Origin: Sphingomonas sp. Leaf9
GTDB lineage: Bacteria; Pseudomonadota; Alphaproteobacteria; Sphingomonadales; Sphingomonadaceae
Length of the DNA stretch: 64,000 bases
Assembly (NCBI RefSeq): GCF_001421355.1
Contig: NZ_LMKC01000001.1
Span: 558,001 to 622,000, forward strand
Direction: 5' to 3'
The first letter of the stretch is position 1. The number at the start of each line of letters is the position of its first letter. Shown here piece after piece: positions 33,736 to 43,254 of this stretch. The notes under the pieces were generated by a model that searched no databases, was not told the origin of the DNA, and saw only the letters and a program-made list of their open reading frames with translations. The position numbers and the translations under genes were made by a program.

Positions 33736-35996
33736 GGCTTCACGCTCCGTTCGGTCAGGGTCGCGGTGCCCGACAATGCGGCGTCGCCCGCAAAATGCCC
33801 GACCGTGACCGGATAGCGCCCGGCGGCGACGTGCCAGCGCCGCCCGGTCACGTCGTAATCGGCGATCAGGCGCGGATCGACCGTGACGCTGACGCGGCGA
33901 CGCTCCCCCGGTGCCAGCGCCACCCGTTCGAAGCCGATCAGCCGGGTGGTCGGCCCCGCACGGCGGCCGGCAGTGGCGTAAATTTGCGGCACGTCGGCCC
34001 CGGCGACGCGGCCGGTGTTGGTGACGGTGAAGCTGACACGCAGCTCCGCCCCGTCCTCGACCTTCAGCCCGTCATAGCGGAAGCTGGTGTAGGACAGGCC
34101 ATGACCGAACGGGAAGAGCGGCCGCTTGCCCTGCTTCAGATAGCCGCGATAGCCGACCGCCGCGCCCTCTTCATACGGGACGACCGGTGACAGTTCGCGA
34201 TCAACCATGCCGTACGTGCCGCCGGATTTGCGTGCGGAATCGGCGGCCTTCATCTCGGCCAGGCCGGCGATCACCGGGCGCGGCGCCTGTTCGATGCTGG
34301 CGGGGAAGGTCATCGGCAGCTTGCCCGACGGATTGACCGCACCGAACAGCAGGTTGGCGATCGCCTGCCCCCCACGCTGTCCCGGATACCATGCCTGCAA
34401 CACCGCCGGCACCTTGTTCAGCCACGGCATCAGCACCGGCCCGCCGGTTTCCAGCACGACGGCGGTGTTGCGATTGGCACCCGCGACCGCATCGATCAGC
34501 GTGTCCTGAAGGCCCGGCAGCGCGAGGCTTTCGACGTCTTGCGCCTCGGTTCGCCACTGCCATGCGAAGACGATGGCGAGGTCGGCCTTGCGCGCGGCGG
34601 CGGCCGCGGCAGCGGGGTCGAGGCCGTCGAGATAGGTAACGGTCGCACCGGGCGCCATCGCCCGGATCGCGGCGAGCGGCGAGGAGGCGTGCCACGTAAT
34701 TCGCGCAAAGGACGATGCCGCTCCTTCGGTCAGCGGGATTTCGACCGGCGCGCCGCCGACCGATCGCACCTGCGACGATCCGCCACCCGATAGCACGCCG
34801 ACATCGGCGTGTGCCCCGATCACCACGATGCGTCTGGCGGTGCGCGCCAGCGGCAGGACGCCGCGATCGTTCTTCAGCAGTACCGCGCCCTTTTCCGCCG
34901 CCTCCTGCGCGACGCGGGCGTTTGCGGCGTAATCGATCGTCTGCGCGGTGGTCGACACCGGATGGTCGATCAGCCCGGTCGACACCACGCCCCACAATAT
35001 GCGGCGGTTCATGTCGGCAAGGCGCGCGGGCGAAACCGTGCCGGCGGCGATCGCATCGGCCAGCGGCTTGCCAAAGAACATCGCCTTGTCGAGTTCGCGG
35101 CCCGATTGCTGGTCCAGCCCGGCATTGGCGGCTTTGACGGTCGAATGCACCGCGCCCCAGTCGCTCATCACCCACCCGCGATAGCCCCAGTCACGCTTCA
35201 GCACCTGGTTCAGCAGGAAGTCGTTCTCGCACGCCCAGTCGCCGTCGAGCTTGTTGTACGAACACATCACCGACCCCGGCCGCCCGCGCTCGATCGCGAT
35301 CTGGAAGGCGAGCAGATCGCTTTCGCGCAGATCGGCCTCGCCGATGCGGGCATCCATCGTGGTGCGCAGCGTCTCCTGCGGGTTCAGCGCCAGGTGCTTG
35401 ACCGTCGAGACGATATGGTTCGACTGGACGCCGCGGATCGATTCCCCGGCCATGATCCCGGCGAGCAGCGGGTCCTCCCCCAGATATTCGAAGGTGCGCC
35501 CGCCCCACGGATCGCGGGTCAGGTTGACGCCGCCGGCCAGCAGCACGTTGAACGTCTTGGCCCGTGCCTCCGCACCGATCATCGCGCCGGAACGATAGGC
35601 GAGGTCGGGGTCGAAGCTGGCGGCGAGCGCAAGGCTGGCGGGCAGCGCGGTCGCGACGTCGCCTTTACGCTGTTCGATCTGGTTCGCGACGCCGAGCGAG
35701 GCATCGCTTTCCCTGAGCGTCGGGATGTTCAGGCGTGGGACGCCCGGCACATAGCCGGCCGACGGGATCATGTCGGCGGGGCGGTCCTTGCTCATCGGCG
35801 GGAAGTAACCGAACACGTAGCGCAGCTGCTCTTCGCGCGTCATCCGACGGACCAGCGTATCGGCGCGGCCTTCGGCGGCGTCGGCGGGCACTGGCGTCGG
35901 CGTCTGCGTCTGCCGGGCATCCGCTGCGGTCGCGAGCAGCAGCAGGGGCAGCGTGGTCGCGACGCCCCACTGCGTCGCACGGTGGATCGACGTCAT
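33732..35996 (-). CDS. periplasmic beta-glucosidase, glycoside hydrolase family 3
   Basis: 754 residues. The signal peptide MTSIHRATQWGVATTLPLLLLATAADA precedes the GH3 N-terminal barrel with VKHLALNPQE and the nucleophile aspartate in GWVMSDWG (Asp279). The C-terminal alpha/beta sandwich contains KGAVLLKNDRGVLPL and the FnIII-like end contains FPFGHGLSYTSFRY. It resembles BglX and should release glucose or a similar residue from beta-glucosides. ATG 35996 has AGGAGAGG upstream. The LacI-type palindrome ends 20 bases upstream of the start. The three residues before the GH30 start overlap with it. Confidence 0.95.
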   Translation of the reverse strand: MTSIHRATQWGVATTLPLLLLATAADARQTQTPTPVPADAAEGRADTLVRRMTREEQLRYVFGYFPPMSKDRPADMIPSAGYVPGVPRLNIPTLRESDASLGVANQIEQRKGDVATALPASLALAASFDPDLAYRSGAMIGAEARAKTFNVLLAGGVNLTRDPWGGRTFEYLGEDPLLAGIMAGESIRGVQSNHIVSTVKHLALNPQETLRTTMDARIGEADLRESDLLAFQIAIERGRPGSVMCSYNKLDGDWACENDFLLNQVLKRDWGYRGWVMSDWGAVHSTVKAANAGLDQQSGRELDKAMFFGKPLADAIAAGTVSPARLADMNRRILWGVVSTGLIDHPVSTTAQTIDYAANARVAQEAAEKGAVLLKNDRGVLPLARTARRIVVIGAHADVGVLSGGGSSQVRSVGGAPVEIPLTEGAASSFARITWHASSPLAAIRAMAPGATVTYLDGLDPAAAAAAARKADLAIVFAWQWRTEAQDVESLALPGLQDTLIDAVAGANRNTAVVLETGGPVLMPWLNKVPAVLQAWYPGQRGGQAIANLLFGAVNPSGKLPMTFPASIEQAPRPVIAGLAEMKAADSARKSGGTYGMVDRELSPVVPYEEGAAVGYRGYLKQGKRPLFPFGHGLSYTSFRYDGLKVEDGAELRVSFTVTNTGRVAGADVPQIYATAGRRAGPTTRLIGFERVALAPGERRRVSVTVDPRLIADYDVTGRRWHVAAGRYPVTVGHFAGDAALSGTATLTERSVKP

Positions 35997-36015
35997 AACC
36001 TCTCCTATCGGCGCA

Positions 36016-36033
36016 ATTGGAAGCGCTTCCAAT
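36016..36033. promoter_or_regulatory. LacI-type operator before the GH3 gene
   Basis: The perfect 18-bp palindrome ATTGGAAGCGCTTCCAAT has the central CG typical of LacI/GalR operators. It is identical to 41788-41805. It lies between the regulator gene and the GH3 gene. Confidence 0.85.
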
Positions 36034-36062
36034 CGCACTCATCGACGCGCCGCCGGGAAAAG

Positions 36063-37109
36063 TCAAACGCTGGCGGGTGCCGCGACCGATCCGCGCTCGA
36101 CGATGGAAAAGGGCAGCCGTTCGGCCCCTGCCGCGACCGGCGCGGCGCCCGACAGCGCCTCGGCGATGATCTGCACCGCCCGCGCGCTCATCTCCTGGAT
36201 CGGCTGGTGCACCGTGGTCAGTGGGGGCCATACCAGTGCCGACACCGGGGTATCGTCGAAACTGGCGATCGACAGGTCGCCGGGCACGTCGATGCCGGCG
36301 CGGTGCGCGGCGAACAGCGCGCCGACGGCGGTATCGTCGTTGGCGCAGATGATCGCCGTCGGCCGATCGGCAAGCGCGACCATCTTCGGCAACAGGTCGA
36401 CGCCCGATTTGAACGTGAAATTGCCCCGTTCGGCCCGCATGGCAGACGGTGCCAGTCCCGCTTCGTCCAGCGCGCGCAATGCCCCGCGATAGCGTTGCTC
36501 CGCCGACAGATGCTCGGCCCGCCCCTGGATGAAGCCGAAGCGCCGATGCCCGAGCGCAATCAGGTGGCGGGCCATCGCGAAGCCGGCCGCTTCGTCGTCC
36601 ATGCCGATCCCCGGCACGCCGCCATCCTCGGCGGTGGCGGGCGAAATGCGTACCACGAACGCGCCGATGCGGCGCAGCCCCGCAATCAAGGTCATCCGGT
36701 CGGAAAAGGGCGGGGTCAGGATGACGCCCGAACAGCGGCTGTCCTCGACGAGTTCGATCAGGCGCGCCTCGACGTCGTCGCGGGTCTGTTGCAGGCTATG
36801 GGTCACCAGTTCCATGCCCGTCTGCATGCAGACGCGCAGCGCGCCGATCTCCAGCGCCGACTGGTAATAGGAATTCGGCTCGCTCTCGGTATCCGATGCC
36901 AGGATCAGCAGCACCGACCGGTTGCCGCCCCCCGCCAGATAGCGCGCCTGCAGATTGACCTGGTAGCCAAGCGTCGCCACCGCCTCCAGCACGCGGGTAC
37001 GCGACCGCGCGCTGACATTGGGGCCGTCGTTCAGCACCCGCGACACGGTAGCGCGGGCGACCCCCGACAGGCGGGCGACGTCATCGATCGTTGGCTTGCG
37101 TGCCGTCAC
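36063..37109 (-). CDS. LacI-family transcriptional regulator
   Basis: 348 residues from a GTG. The N-terminal helix-turn-helix with hinge is KPTIDDVARLSGVARATVSRVLNDGPNVS and VLEAVATLGYQVNLQARYLA. The periplasmic-binding-protein-like core has VLLILASDTESEPNSYYQSAL, DEAAGFAMARHLIALGHRRFGFIQG and ADRPTAIICANDDTAVGALFAAHRAGIDVPGDLSIASFDDTP. The two identical palindromes flanking its cluster are its likely operators. The ligand is unknown; a beta-glucoside or a product of GH3/GH30 is the natural candidate. It lies 91 bases after the halogenase-like gene. Confidence 0.94.
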   Translation of the reverse strand: MTARKPTIDDVARLSGVARATVSRVLNDGPNVSARSRTRVLEAVATLGYQVNLQARYLAGGGNRSVLLILASDTESEPNSYYQSALEIGALRVCMQTGMELVTHSLQQTRDDVEARLIELVEDSRCSGVILTPPFSDRMTLIAGLRRIGAFVVRISPATAEDGGVPGIGMDDEAAGFAMARHLIALGHRRFGFIQGRAEHLSAEQRYRGALRALDEAGLAPSAMRAERGNFTFKSGVDLLPKMVALADRPTAIICANDDTAVGALFAAHRAGIDVPGDLSIASFDDTPVSALVWPPLTTVHQPIQEMSARAVQIIAEALSGAAPVAAGAERLPFSIVERGSVAAPASV

Positions 37110-37200
37110 TTCCCGCCCCGCTCCCCGGATTATCGCGCCCCAGCCGTGTGGCAGCGGCGCGCACGACGCGCAAGCGACGCGCCGATCCGGTGGGGCGGGG

Positions 37201-38718
37201 TCATGCGGTGCCGGTCGGCGATGGCGCGGCGCAATGATGCGCGACGAAGGCGTCGTGCGCCGGCATCCGCGCGACGCATTTGGCAATGACCCCGCGCACA
37301 TCGGCCAGATAGCGTTCGATCTCCGCAGCCGGGGTCACGTCGACCAGCGGGTCGGGCGCGGCGGGCACGATCCCCTGCCCGATCAGGACCTGGATCCAGC
37401 TCTCCTCGGCGAACAGTTCGTCATCCTCGCGAAAGATGCGGCCGTTGGCGGCGAACAGCGCCATCTTGCGCGCCAGCGTTTCCGGCACGTCCATTGTGCG
37501 GACGTGACGCCAGAACGGCGTGTCGTCACGTGTCGTCGCCTTGTAATGCAGGATGATGAAGTCGCGGATGCGCTCCATCTCGAAATCGGTCTGGCGGTTA
37601 TATTCGGCGATGGTCGCGGGGTCGAAACCGGCATCAGGCATCAACCGGACCAGCCGCAGGATCGCCGACTGGATCAGGTGCAACCCTGTCGATTCCAGCG
37701 GTTCGAGGAACCCCGCCGACAGGCCGATCGCGACGCAGTTGCGCACCCAGCCCTTGCGCCGTTTGCCCGGCACGAACGACAGCCGCCGGGGGGTGCCGAC
37801 CGCCGGCTCCTCCAGATGGTCGAGCAGCAGCGCCTCTGCAGTGGCATCGTCCATGTGGCGGCTGGCATAGACATGGCCGTTGCCGGTGCGATGTTGCAGC
37901 GGGATGCGCCATTGCCATCCGGCGGGCCGCGCGGTCGAGCAGGTATAGGGCGGGAAATCCGCCGATCGTTCCGACGCGACCGCCACCGCCCGGTCGCATG
38001 GCAGCCAGTGGCTCCACGATTCATATCCCGTGGATAGCGTCTGTTCGATCAGCAGCCCACGAAAGCCCGAGCAGTCGATGAACAAATCGGCCTGGATCAC
38101 CGCGCCATCGGCCAGCGTGACCGAGGAGAGGAAGCCGGTATCGGGATGCTGCCCGACCGCGACGATCTCCCCCTCGCGCCGTTCGACGCCGCGCGCGCGG
38201 GCGTAATCGGCGAGGTAGGCAGCATAGAGGCCGGCGTCGAAGTGAAAGGCATAGGCGATCTGCCCGATCGGACTGTCGGGCATGTCGGCGCGCGGGCGCA
38301 GGAAGCGGTTGGCGGTCGCTGCGACGGTGTTGATCGAATAATCGTCGAGCGGCCCGCCTGCCCCGGCACGATGCAGCTTCGTCCAATATTGGTGGCAGCG
38401 CAGCCATTCGAGATCGCGGCCGATGACGCCGAAGCCGTGGACATAGCTGCTGCCGATCCGCGACCAGTCGTCGAAGCGGATGCCCAGCTTGAAGCTGCCC
38501 TGTGTCCGGCGGAGGAAATCGTCCTCGTCCAGCCCCAGCAGGTCATTGAATTTCTTGATCGCGGGGATCGTCGCCTCGCCCACCCCCACCGTGCCGATCG
38601 CGTCGGATTCGATCAGGGTGATGGCATAGCGACCCTTGAACAGCCGCGCGAACATTGCGGCGGTCATCCACCCGGCCGATCCGCCACCGGCGATCAGGAT
38701 GCGTTTGAGCGGGGTCAT
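37201..38718 (-). CDS. tryptophan-halogenase-family flavoprotein
   Basis: 505 residues, usual for the PrnA family. FAD motif ILIAGGGSAGWMTA at residues 7-20. The active-site lysine is in GSFKLGI (Lys77), WQWRIP at residues 268-273 matches the WxWxIP signature of flavin-dependent halogenases, and the catalytic glutamate is probably Glu342 in LEPLESTGLHL. All key residues appear intact. Homologues next to TonB receptors in Caulobacterales and Xanthomonadales include indole-halogenating enzymes such as BrvH (established knowledge). The real substrate here is unknown. It follows the receptor gene past a terminator hairpin. Confidence 0.93.
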   Translation of the reverse strand: MTPLKRILIAGGGSAGWMTAAMFARLFKGRYAITLIESDAIGTVGVGEATIPAIKKFNDLLGLDEDDFLRRTQGSFKLGIRFDDWSRIGSSYVHGFGVIGRDLEWLRCHQYWTKLHRAGAGGPLDDYSINTVAATANRFLRPRADMPDSPIGQIAYAFHFDAGLYAAYLADYARARGVERREGEIVAVGQHPDTGFLSSVTLADGAVIQADLFIDCSGFRGLLIEQTLSTGYESWSHWLPCDRAVAVASERSADFPPYTCSTARPAGWQWRIPLQHRTGNGHVYASRHMDDATAEALLLDHLEEPAVGTPRRLSFVPGKRRKGWVRNCVAIGLSAGFLEPLESTGLHLIQSAILRLVRLMPDAGFDPATIAEYNRQTDFEMERIRDFIILHYKATTRDDTPFWRHVRTMDVPETLARKMALFAANGRIFREDDELFAEESWIQVLIGQGIVPAAPDPLVDVTPAAEIERYLADVRGVIAKCVARMPAHDAFVAHHCAAPSPTGTA

Positions 38719-38773
38719 GCGGTGGTTCTATCGTTCCTCGATCGCGATGGCATCGGCCATGCCCCGTCGCCCC

Positions 38774-38805
38774 GAAAAAAGTCGCGGCGGGCATTGCCCG
38801 CCGCG
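38774..38805 (-). terminator. rho-independent terminator of the carbohydrate-locus receptor
   Basis: Stem CGCGGCGGGC / GCCCGCCGCG with a three-base loop. On the minus strand it is followed by ACTTTTTTC, 15 bases past the receptor stop and before the halogenase-like gene. It could let only part of the transcription through. Confidence 0.85.
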
Positions 38806-38819
38806 AGGCTGGGGGGAAG

Positions 38820-41720
38820 TCAGAAGCGGTAGTTGAACCCCAGAAGGAACTGCCGCCCATAGGTTTCATAGGTTTCGAGCAGCGACCCGCCGTCCGACGT
38901 CTTGGTCCCGCCGCCGTCGAGGCCGAGGCGGGTGCGGTAGGGCGAGTTGGTCAGGTTGTTCACCTGGAACAACACGCCCAATCCTTCCAGCGCGCCGCCC
39001 TGGACCGTGTAGCCGACCTGCGCATCGACCTGCTTGTCGGCGAGGATCTCGGTAAAGCCGCGCGTGGCGAACAGCTGCACGACCTCGCCCTTGAAGCCCG
39101 ACCGATAACGCTGGCTGATCCGCGCCTGGAACCCGTCGCGCTCGTAATAGCCGGTGAGGTTGTAGACCGTGCCCGACAGCCCCGGAATGCGCACCGCCTG
39201 CGTCGGATCGGGGTTGCTGGTCGGGTTGAGGTTGGATTCGGTCAGCGACAGGCTGCCCTGCACGCCCAGCCCGTCGAGGACCGAGGTCAGCGTGCCGAAG
39301 TTGAACGCGCCGCTGAATTCCAGCCCCTTGACCGATCCGCCCTTGCCATTGGCCGGCAGCGTGATCTGCCCGATGTTGCTGATGACGACGCCCGCCGGGA
39401 TGGCGTTGGCGGTCGTCGGCAACGGGATGCCGCTGAAATCGAACGTGCCCGACTGCTGGTAGATATAGGTCTTGATGTCCTTGTAGAAGCCGGCGACCGA
39501 CAGGTACGTCGTCGGGTTGATGTACCATTCGTACGCCAGGTCGAGCGCGTCGGCGCGCCACGGTTTCAGCTTCGCATTGCCGCCCGATGCCGACCATGGA
39601 TTGACCGTGGTGCCGGGCGCGCAGGGCTGGCCCGAACACACCAGCGAGTTGAACCCCGGTGCGACGTTCGCGCGCATGTCGTCCATCCGCGGCCGCGCCA
39701 TCGTCTTGGACGCCGCAAAGCGCAACCGGTGCCCGCCGCCCAGATCGTAGATCAGGTTCAGGCTGGGCAACACATCGGTATAGCTCGCCCCGTCGCGGAT
39801 ACGCTGCGGCACGATCGGCTGTCCGGGTTCGAGGCCGTTGATGACCACGCCGGTCGAGGACTGGTCCTGGTTGACGACCTGTACCCCGACATTACCCTTC
39901 AGCCGGCCCCAGTCGATATTCGCCTTGGCGTGCCAAGTGATGACGTCCTCGAGGATCGACCAGTTCTTGTCATAGAAATTGGCGTCGCGGATCGGAGTGA
40001 TGTCGTAATAACGCGCCAGCAGGTCGGTCGGGTTGAAGGCCAATACCTGTCCGAACCCGGCAAAGCCCAGGTCCGTCGGCTTTTGCAGCAGCCCGGCATC
40101 GACCAGCACCTGCTGCCGCCCGTTCTTCAGGAACAGGTCGTTGTCGTCGACCGCCTTCGACTTGCTGCGATGGGTCCAGTTGACGCCGATGTCGAAGCCG
40201 CTGAAGAACCCCTCGACCTCGTGGCTCAACCGCAGGTCGAGGGCATAGACCTTCTCATCGACCTTCGGGAAGCGGATCGCGCCGTCATGGCCCCACCCGC
40301 CCCACGGCGCGCGGTCGCCCAGCGTCACCCGGTTCGCATCGGCATAGTTTAGCCCCGGATCATAGCTGGCAAAGCCGTCCTCGGGCGTGGTGAAGCCGAT
40401 ATTGTCGGGCGTGCGGCCGACGTTCGGCGTGGCCGGCGTGACCCCGCCGGTGCCGCGGCCATAGCCGGCATAGGTTTCGAGGATCTGTTCGTTGCGCTTG
40501 TTCTGCGAATAGGACAGGTCGGCGACGAACTGCGTCCGGTCGTCGAGGCGGAATTCGTTGTTCAGCCCGGCGGAGAACAGCTGGTCGTTGCGGCGGTTAT
40601 TGTCGTTGCGGATGATCGGCACCGCGCCGACCTGCGTCCCGCCGGTCGCGATTTTCGTACCGCCCAGATCCGCGGTCGTGACGCCGGTATAGGTCAGCCC
40701 GTCGGCGAACGGGTTGGAAAACCACTGCGCGCCGCGCGTCACCTCGTTCTGGCGGAATTTGGAATAATAGACGTCGAGCGTCGAATGCACGCTGTCGCTC
40801 GGCTGCCATTCGAGGATGCCGATGAACGCGTCGCGCACGTTGCTGCGCGAGGTGACGAACACCTCCTGCCCGTTGACCAGCAGCGCGCCATCGGCGCTGT
40901 CGGGGCGGACGATGTTGATCGGCGCACCGTTCGCATCGGTCTGATCGCCGAACGCTTCGTAGCCATAGGCCTTGTAATGGCGGTTGCCCGATGGGGAATC
41001 GATCCGGGCATAGCCCAGCGCGATGCCGATCGTGCCGTTCGCGAACTGGTCGATATAGCTGGCGCTGACGCGGTAGCCGACATTGCGCACATCGTCGTTG
41101 AGCTTGCGCCCCTCGGTCTTCTCACCCCGGATATTGACCGCGAACGCCTGCTTGCCGAACGTGAGCGGGCGAACGGTGCGCAGGTCGGCGGTACCCGACA
41201 GACCCATGCCCGCAATCTGCGCATCGGGCGTCTTGTAGACGACGACGCTGGAGAGCAGTTCGGAAGGATATTGGTCGAATTCGACCGCGCGATTGTCGCC
41301 CGAACTCGCCTGCTGGCGTCCGTTGAGCAGCGTGGTCGTGAAGTCGGGCGCAAGGCCGCGGATCGAGATGACCTGTGCCCGGCCGGCAACGCGCTGGGCG
41401 GCAAGGCCCGGCAGACGGGCGATCGATTCGGCGATCGACACGTCGGGCAGCTTGCCGATATCCTCGGCCGACACCGCCTCTACGATCGAGGTGTTGTTGC
41501 GCTTCAGGCTGATCGCGTCGGCAACGCCGCGGCGGATGCCGGTGACCACGATGGCATCGTCGACAGGAGCGGCGGGATCGTCTGCTAACGGCTCCACCGG
41601 CCCGGCCGTGCCCGGCACCGGGGCTGCCGCTTCCTGCGCCAGCGCGCCGGGCACCAGCGCGGTCGAACCCAGCAGCAGCGAGATCAGCGTCGTCGCGCGG
41701 CGCATGCGTAGGCAATCCAT
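38820..41720 (-). CDS. TonB-dependent receptor, carbohydrate-type (TonB-Xanth-Caul class)
   Basis: 966 residues. The signal peptide is MRRATTLISLLLGSTALVPGALAQ. The plug starts DAIVVTGIRRGVADAISLKRNNTSIVEAVSAEDIGKLPDVSIAESIARLPGLAAQRV, which is the signature of the large TonB-Xanth-Caul class, found with sugar-use genes. The barrel ends QFLLGFNYRF. GGGGGAGGATTGTC before the ATG is an excellent ribosome binding site. The LacI-type palindrome is 67 bases upstream. Together with the transporter and GH genes it should bring oligosaccharides across the outer membrane. Confidence 0.95.
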   Translation of the reverse strand: MDCLRMRRATTLISLLLGSTALVPGALAQEAAAPVPGTAGPVEPLADDPAAPVDDAIVVTGIRRGVADAISLKRNNTSIVEAVSAEDIGKLPDVSIAESIARLPGLAAQRVAGRAQVISIRGLAPDFTTTLLNGRQQASSGDNRAVEFDQYPSELLSSVVVYKTPDAQIAGMGLSGTADLRTVRPLTFGKQAFAVNIRGEKTEGRKLNDDVRNVGYRVSASYIDQFANGTIGIALGYARIDSPSGNRHYKAYGYEAFGDQTDANGAPINIVRPDSADGALLVNGQEVFVTSRSNVRDAFIGILEWQPSDSVHSTLDVYYSKFRQNEVTRGAQWFSNPFADGLTYTGVTTADLGGTKIATGGTQVGAVPIIRNDNNRRNDQLFSAGLNNEFRLDDRTQFVADLSYSQNKRNEQILETYAGYGRGTGGVTPATPNVGRTPDNIGFTTPEDGFASYDPGLNYADANRVTLGDRAPWGGWGHDGAIRFPKVDEKVYALDLRLSHEVEGFFSGFDIGVNWTHRSKSKAVDDNDLFLKNGRQQVLVDAGLLQKPTDLGFAGFGQVLAFNPTDLLARYYDITPIRDANFYDKNWSILEDVITWHAKANIDWGRLKGNVGVQVVNQDQSSTGVVINGLEPGQPIVPQRIRDGASYTDVLPSLNLIYDLGGGHRLRFAASKTMARPRMDDMRANVAPGFNSLVCSGQPCAPGTTVNPWSASGGNAKLKPWRADALDLAYEWYINPTTYLSVAGFYKDIKTYIYQQSGTFDFSGIPLPTTANAIPAGVVISNIGQITLPANGKGGSVKGLEFSGAFNFGTLTSVLDGLGVQGSLSLTESNLNPTSNPDPTQAVRIPGLSGTVYNLTGYYERDGFQARISQRYRSGFKGEVVQLFATRGFTEILADKQVDAQVGYTVQGGALEGLGVLFQVNNLTNSPYRTRLGLDGGGTKTSDGGSLLETYETYGRQFLLGFNYRF

Positions 41721-41787
41721 GACAATCCTCCCCCATCAACCCGGTCTGTGGCCGGTTAATCGCCGCCATAGGATCACCGAGACAGTG

Positions 41788-41805
41788 ATTGGAAGCGCTT
41801 CCAAT
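41788..41805. promoter_or_regulatory. LacI-type operator before the receptor gene
   Basis: ATTGGAAGCGCTTCCAAT, identical to 36016-36033 over all 18 bases. It lies between the transporter stop and the receptor start, where a promoter for the receptor is expected. Confidence 0.85.
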
Positions 41806-41840
41806 TGTGTAACACAAAGTTTCCGCCGTGCAATCGCCAA

Positions 41841-43070
41841 TTATGCGGGGGTGCGGGGCATCGGATAGCGTCGCGCAAAGGCGAGGATGGGCAGATAGCA
41901 GGCGGCGGGCAGCAGCAGCGCGTGAACCAGCCCGATCCGATCGGCCAGCGCCCCGGTCAGCATCGGCACGATCGCCCCGCCGATCACGGCGATACACAGG
42001 GTCATCGCCCCCGGCGCGGTCTGTTCCGGCCGAACCGGCAGCGCGAGGACGTAGATGGTCGGGTACATGATCGAATTGACGACCCCGACCGCCAGCAACG
42101 CCCCAGCCGCCACGACACCGCTGGTCATGACCGAGGCCACGACCAGTAACGTGGCCAGCGCCGCGGCGATACCCAGCACCCGTGCCGGCGCAACCGTCCG
42201 CATAACAGCGGCACCGGCGAAACGCCCCGCCATCGCCCCGGCCCAATATAGCGCGACCAGCCCGGCGGCCGCTTCGGCGGGCCATGCCAGCGCATGACGC
42301 GTCATCAGGAAATCGGTGAGCAGCGCCCCGATCGTCACCTCCGCACCGACATACAGAAAGATCGCCCCCGCCCCCGCCAGCAGCCGCCGATCGCCCAGCG
42401 TCGCGATCCATGCCGACCGCGTGATGTGCAGGCTGCCGGCGGGCAGTCCGGCAAGCAGGTCCCGGCGGCGAAAGAACGCGGCGGCCAGCAGGGCCAGCAC
42501 GATCGCCGCCAGGGCGAACGGCAGGACCGGGCCGGTCGGATCGGTCGCGACCTTCGCCGACAGGATCGTCGTCGCGCCCAGCGCCGGCCCGGCGACCGTC
42601 CCGACCGAATTGAAACCCTGCAGAACGTTCAGGCGAATGGCCGCACGCCGCGGATCGCCGACGATTGTCGCGGCGGTATTGCTTGCGATCTGGAGGAACG
42701 TCGCGCCGGTCGACACCGCGAGCAGCGCGACGAGGATGACCGGATATTGCTGCATCGTCAGCCCGGCGGCCAGCCCGATGCAACCCAGCGCCATGATCGA
42801 CAGGCCGATGGCATGGGCGCGCATGAACCCGCTTGCGGCGACGATCGCGGCCACCGGTACCGCGAACAGCAGATAGCTTGAGAAGGACGCCAGCTGCACG
42901 CTGGTCGCCATCAGGTAATCGAGCCCCAGCGTCAGCCGAAGGCGCGGCACCAGCAGGCTGATCGACGACGCGACGAACCCGCCGATGAAGAACACGCCGA
43001 GCGACAGGCGGAACAGGCGCGTCGCAACCCGGTCGATGGATGCGGACGGCGTGGCCTGTTCGTGTTTCAC
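41841..43070 (-). CDS. MFS sugar transporter (FHS/FucP-like)
   Basis: 409 residues from a GTG preceded by AAGGATTTCC. About twelve membrane segments, beginning RLSLGVFFIGGFVASSISLLVPRLR. The motif QIASNTAATIVG..RLNVLQGFNSVGTVAGPALGATTIL is the FHS family signature (fucose-glucose/galactose-hexose symporters). Expected to import monosaccharides released by the GH3 and GH30 enzymes across the inner membrane. It is the first gene of the leftward carbohydrate block. No palindromic operator was found before it. Confidence 0.88.
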   Translation of the reverse strand: MKHEQATPSASIDRVATRLFRLSLGVFFIGGFVASSISLLVPRLRLTLGLDYLMATSVQLASFSSYLLFAVPVAAIVAASGFMRAHAIGLSIMALGCIGLAAGLTMQQYPVILVALLAVSTGATFLQIASNTAATIVGDPRRAAIRLNVLQGFNSVGTVAGPALGATTILSAKVATDPTGPVLPFALAAIVLALLAAAFFRRRDLLAGLPAGSLHITRSAWIATLGDRRLLAGAGAIFLYVGAEVTIGALLTDFLMTRHALAWPAEAAAGLVALYWAGAMAGRFAGAAVMRTVAPARVLGIAAALATLLVVASVMTSGVVAAGALLAVGVVNSIMYPTIYVLALPVRPEQTAPGAMTLCIAVIGGAIVPMLTGALADRIGLVHALLLPAACYLPILAFARRYPMPRTPA

Positions 43071-43254
43071 GGAAATCCTTTGGAATGACGATCGGCGGTG
43101 TACCGGTCGCGATATTCGCTTCAGGACATGACCTTCCTTCCCGCAAATCGCAAATCCCGGCGGGCATCGGAATCTTTGCAGACGAACCGTGCCGATCATG
43201 GCCAAATGCCGTATCGGCCCGGATCGCGTGGCAGAGAGAATCGGGGGAACGTCC

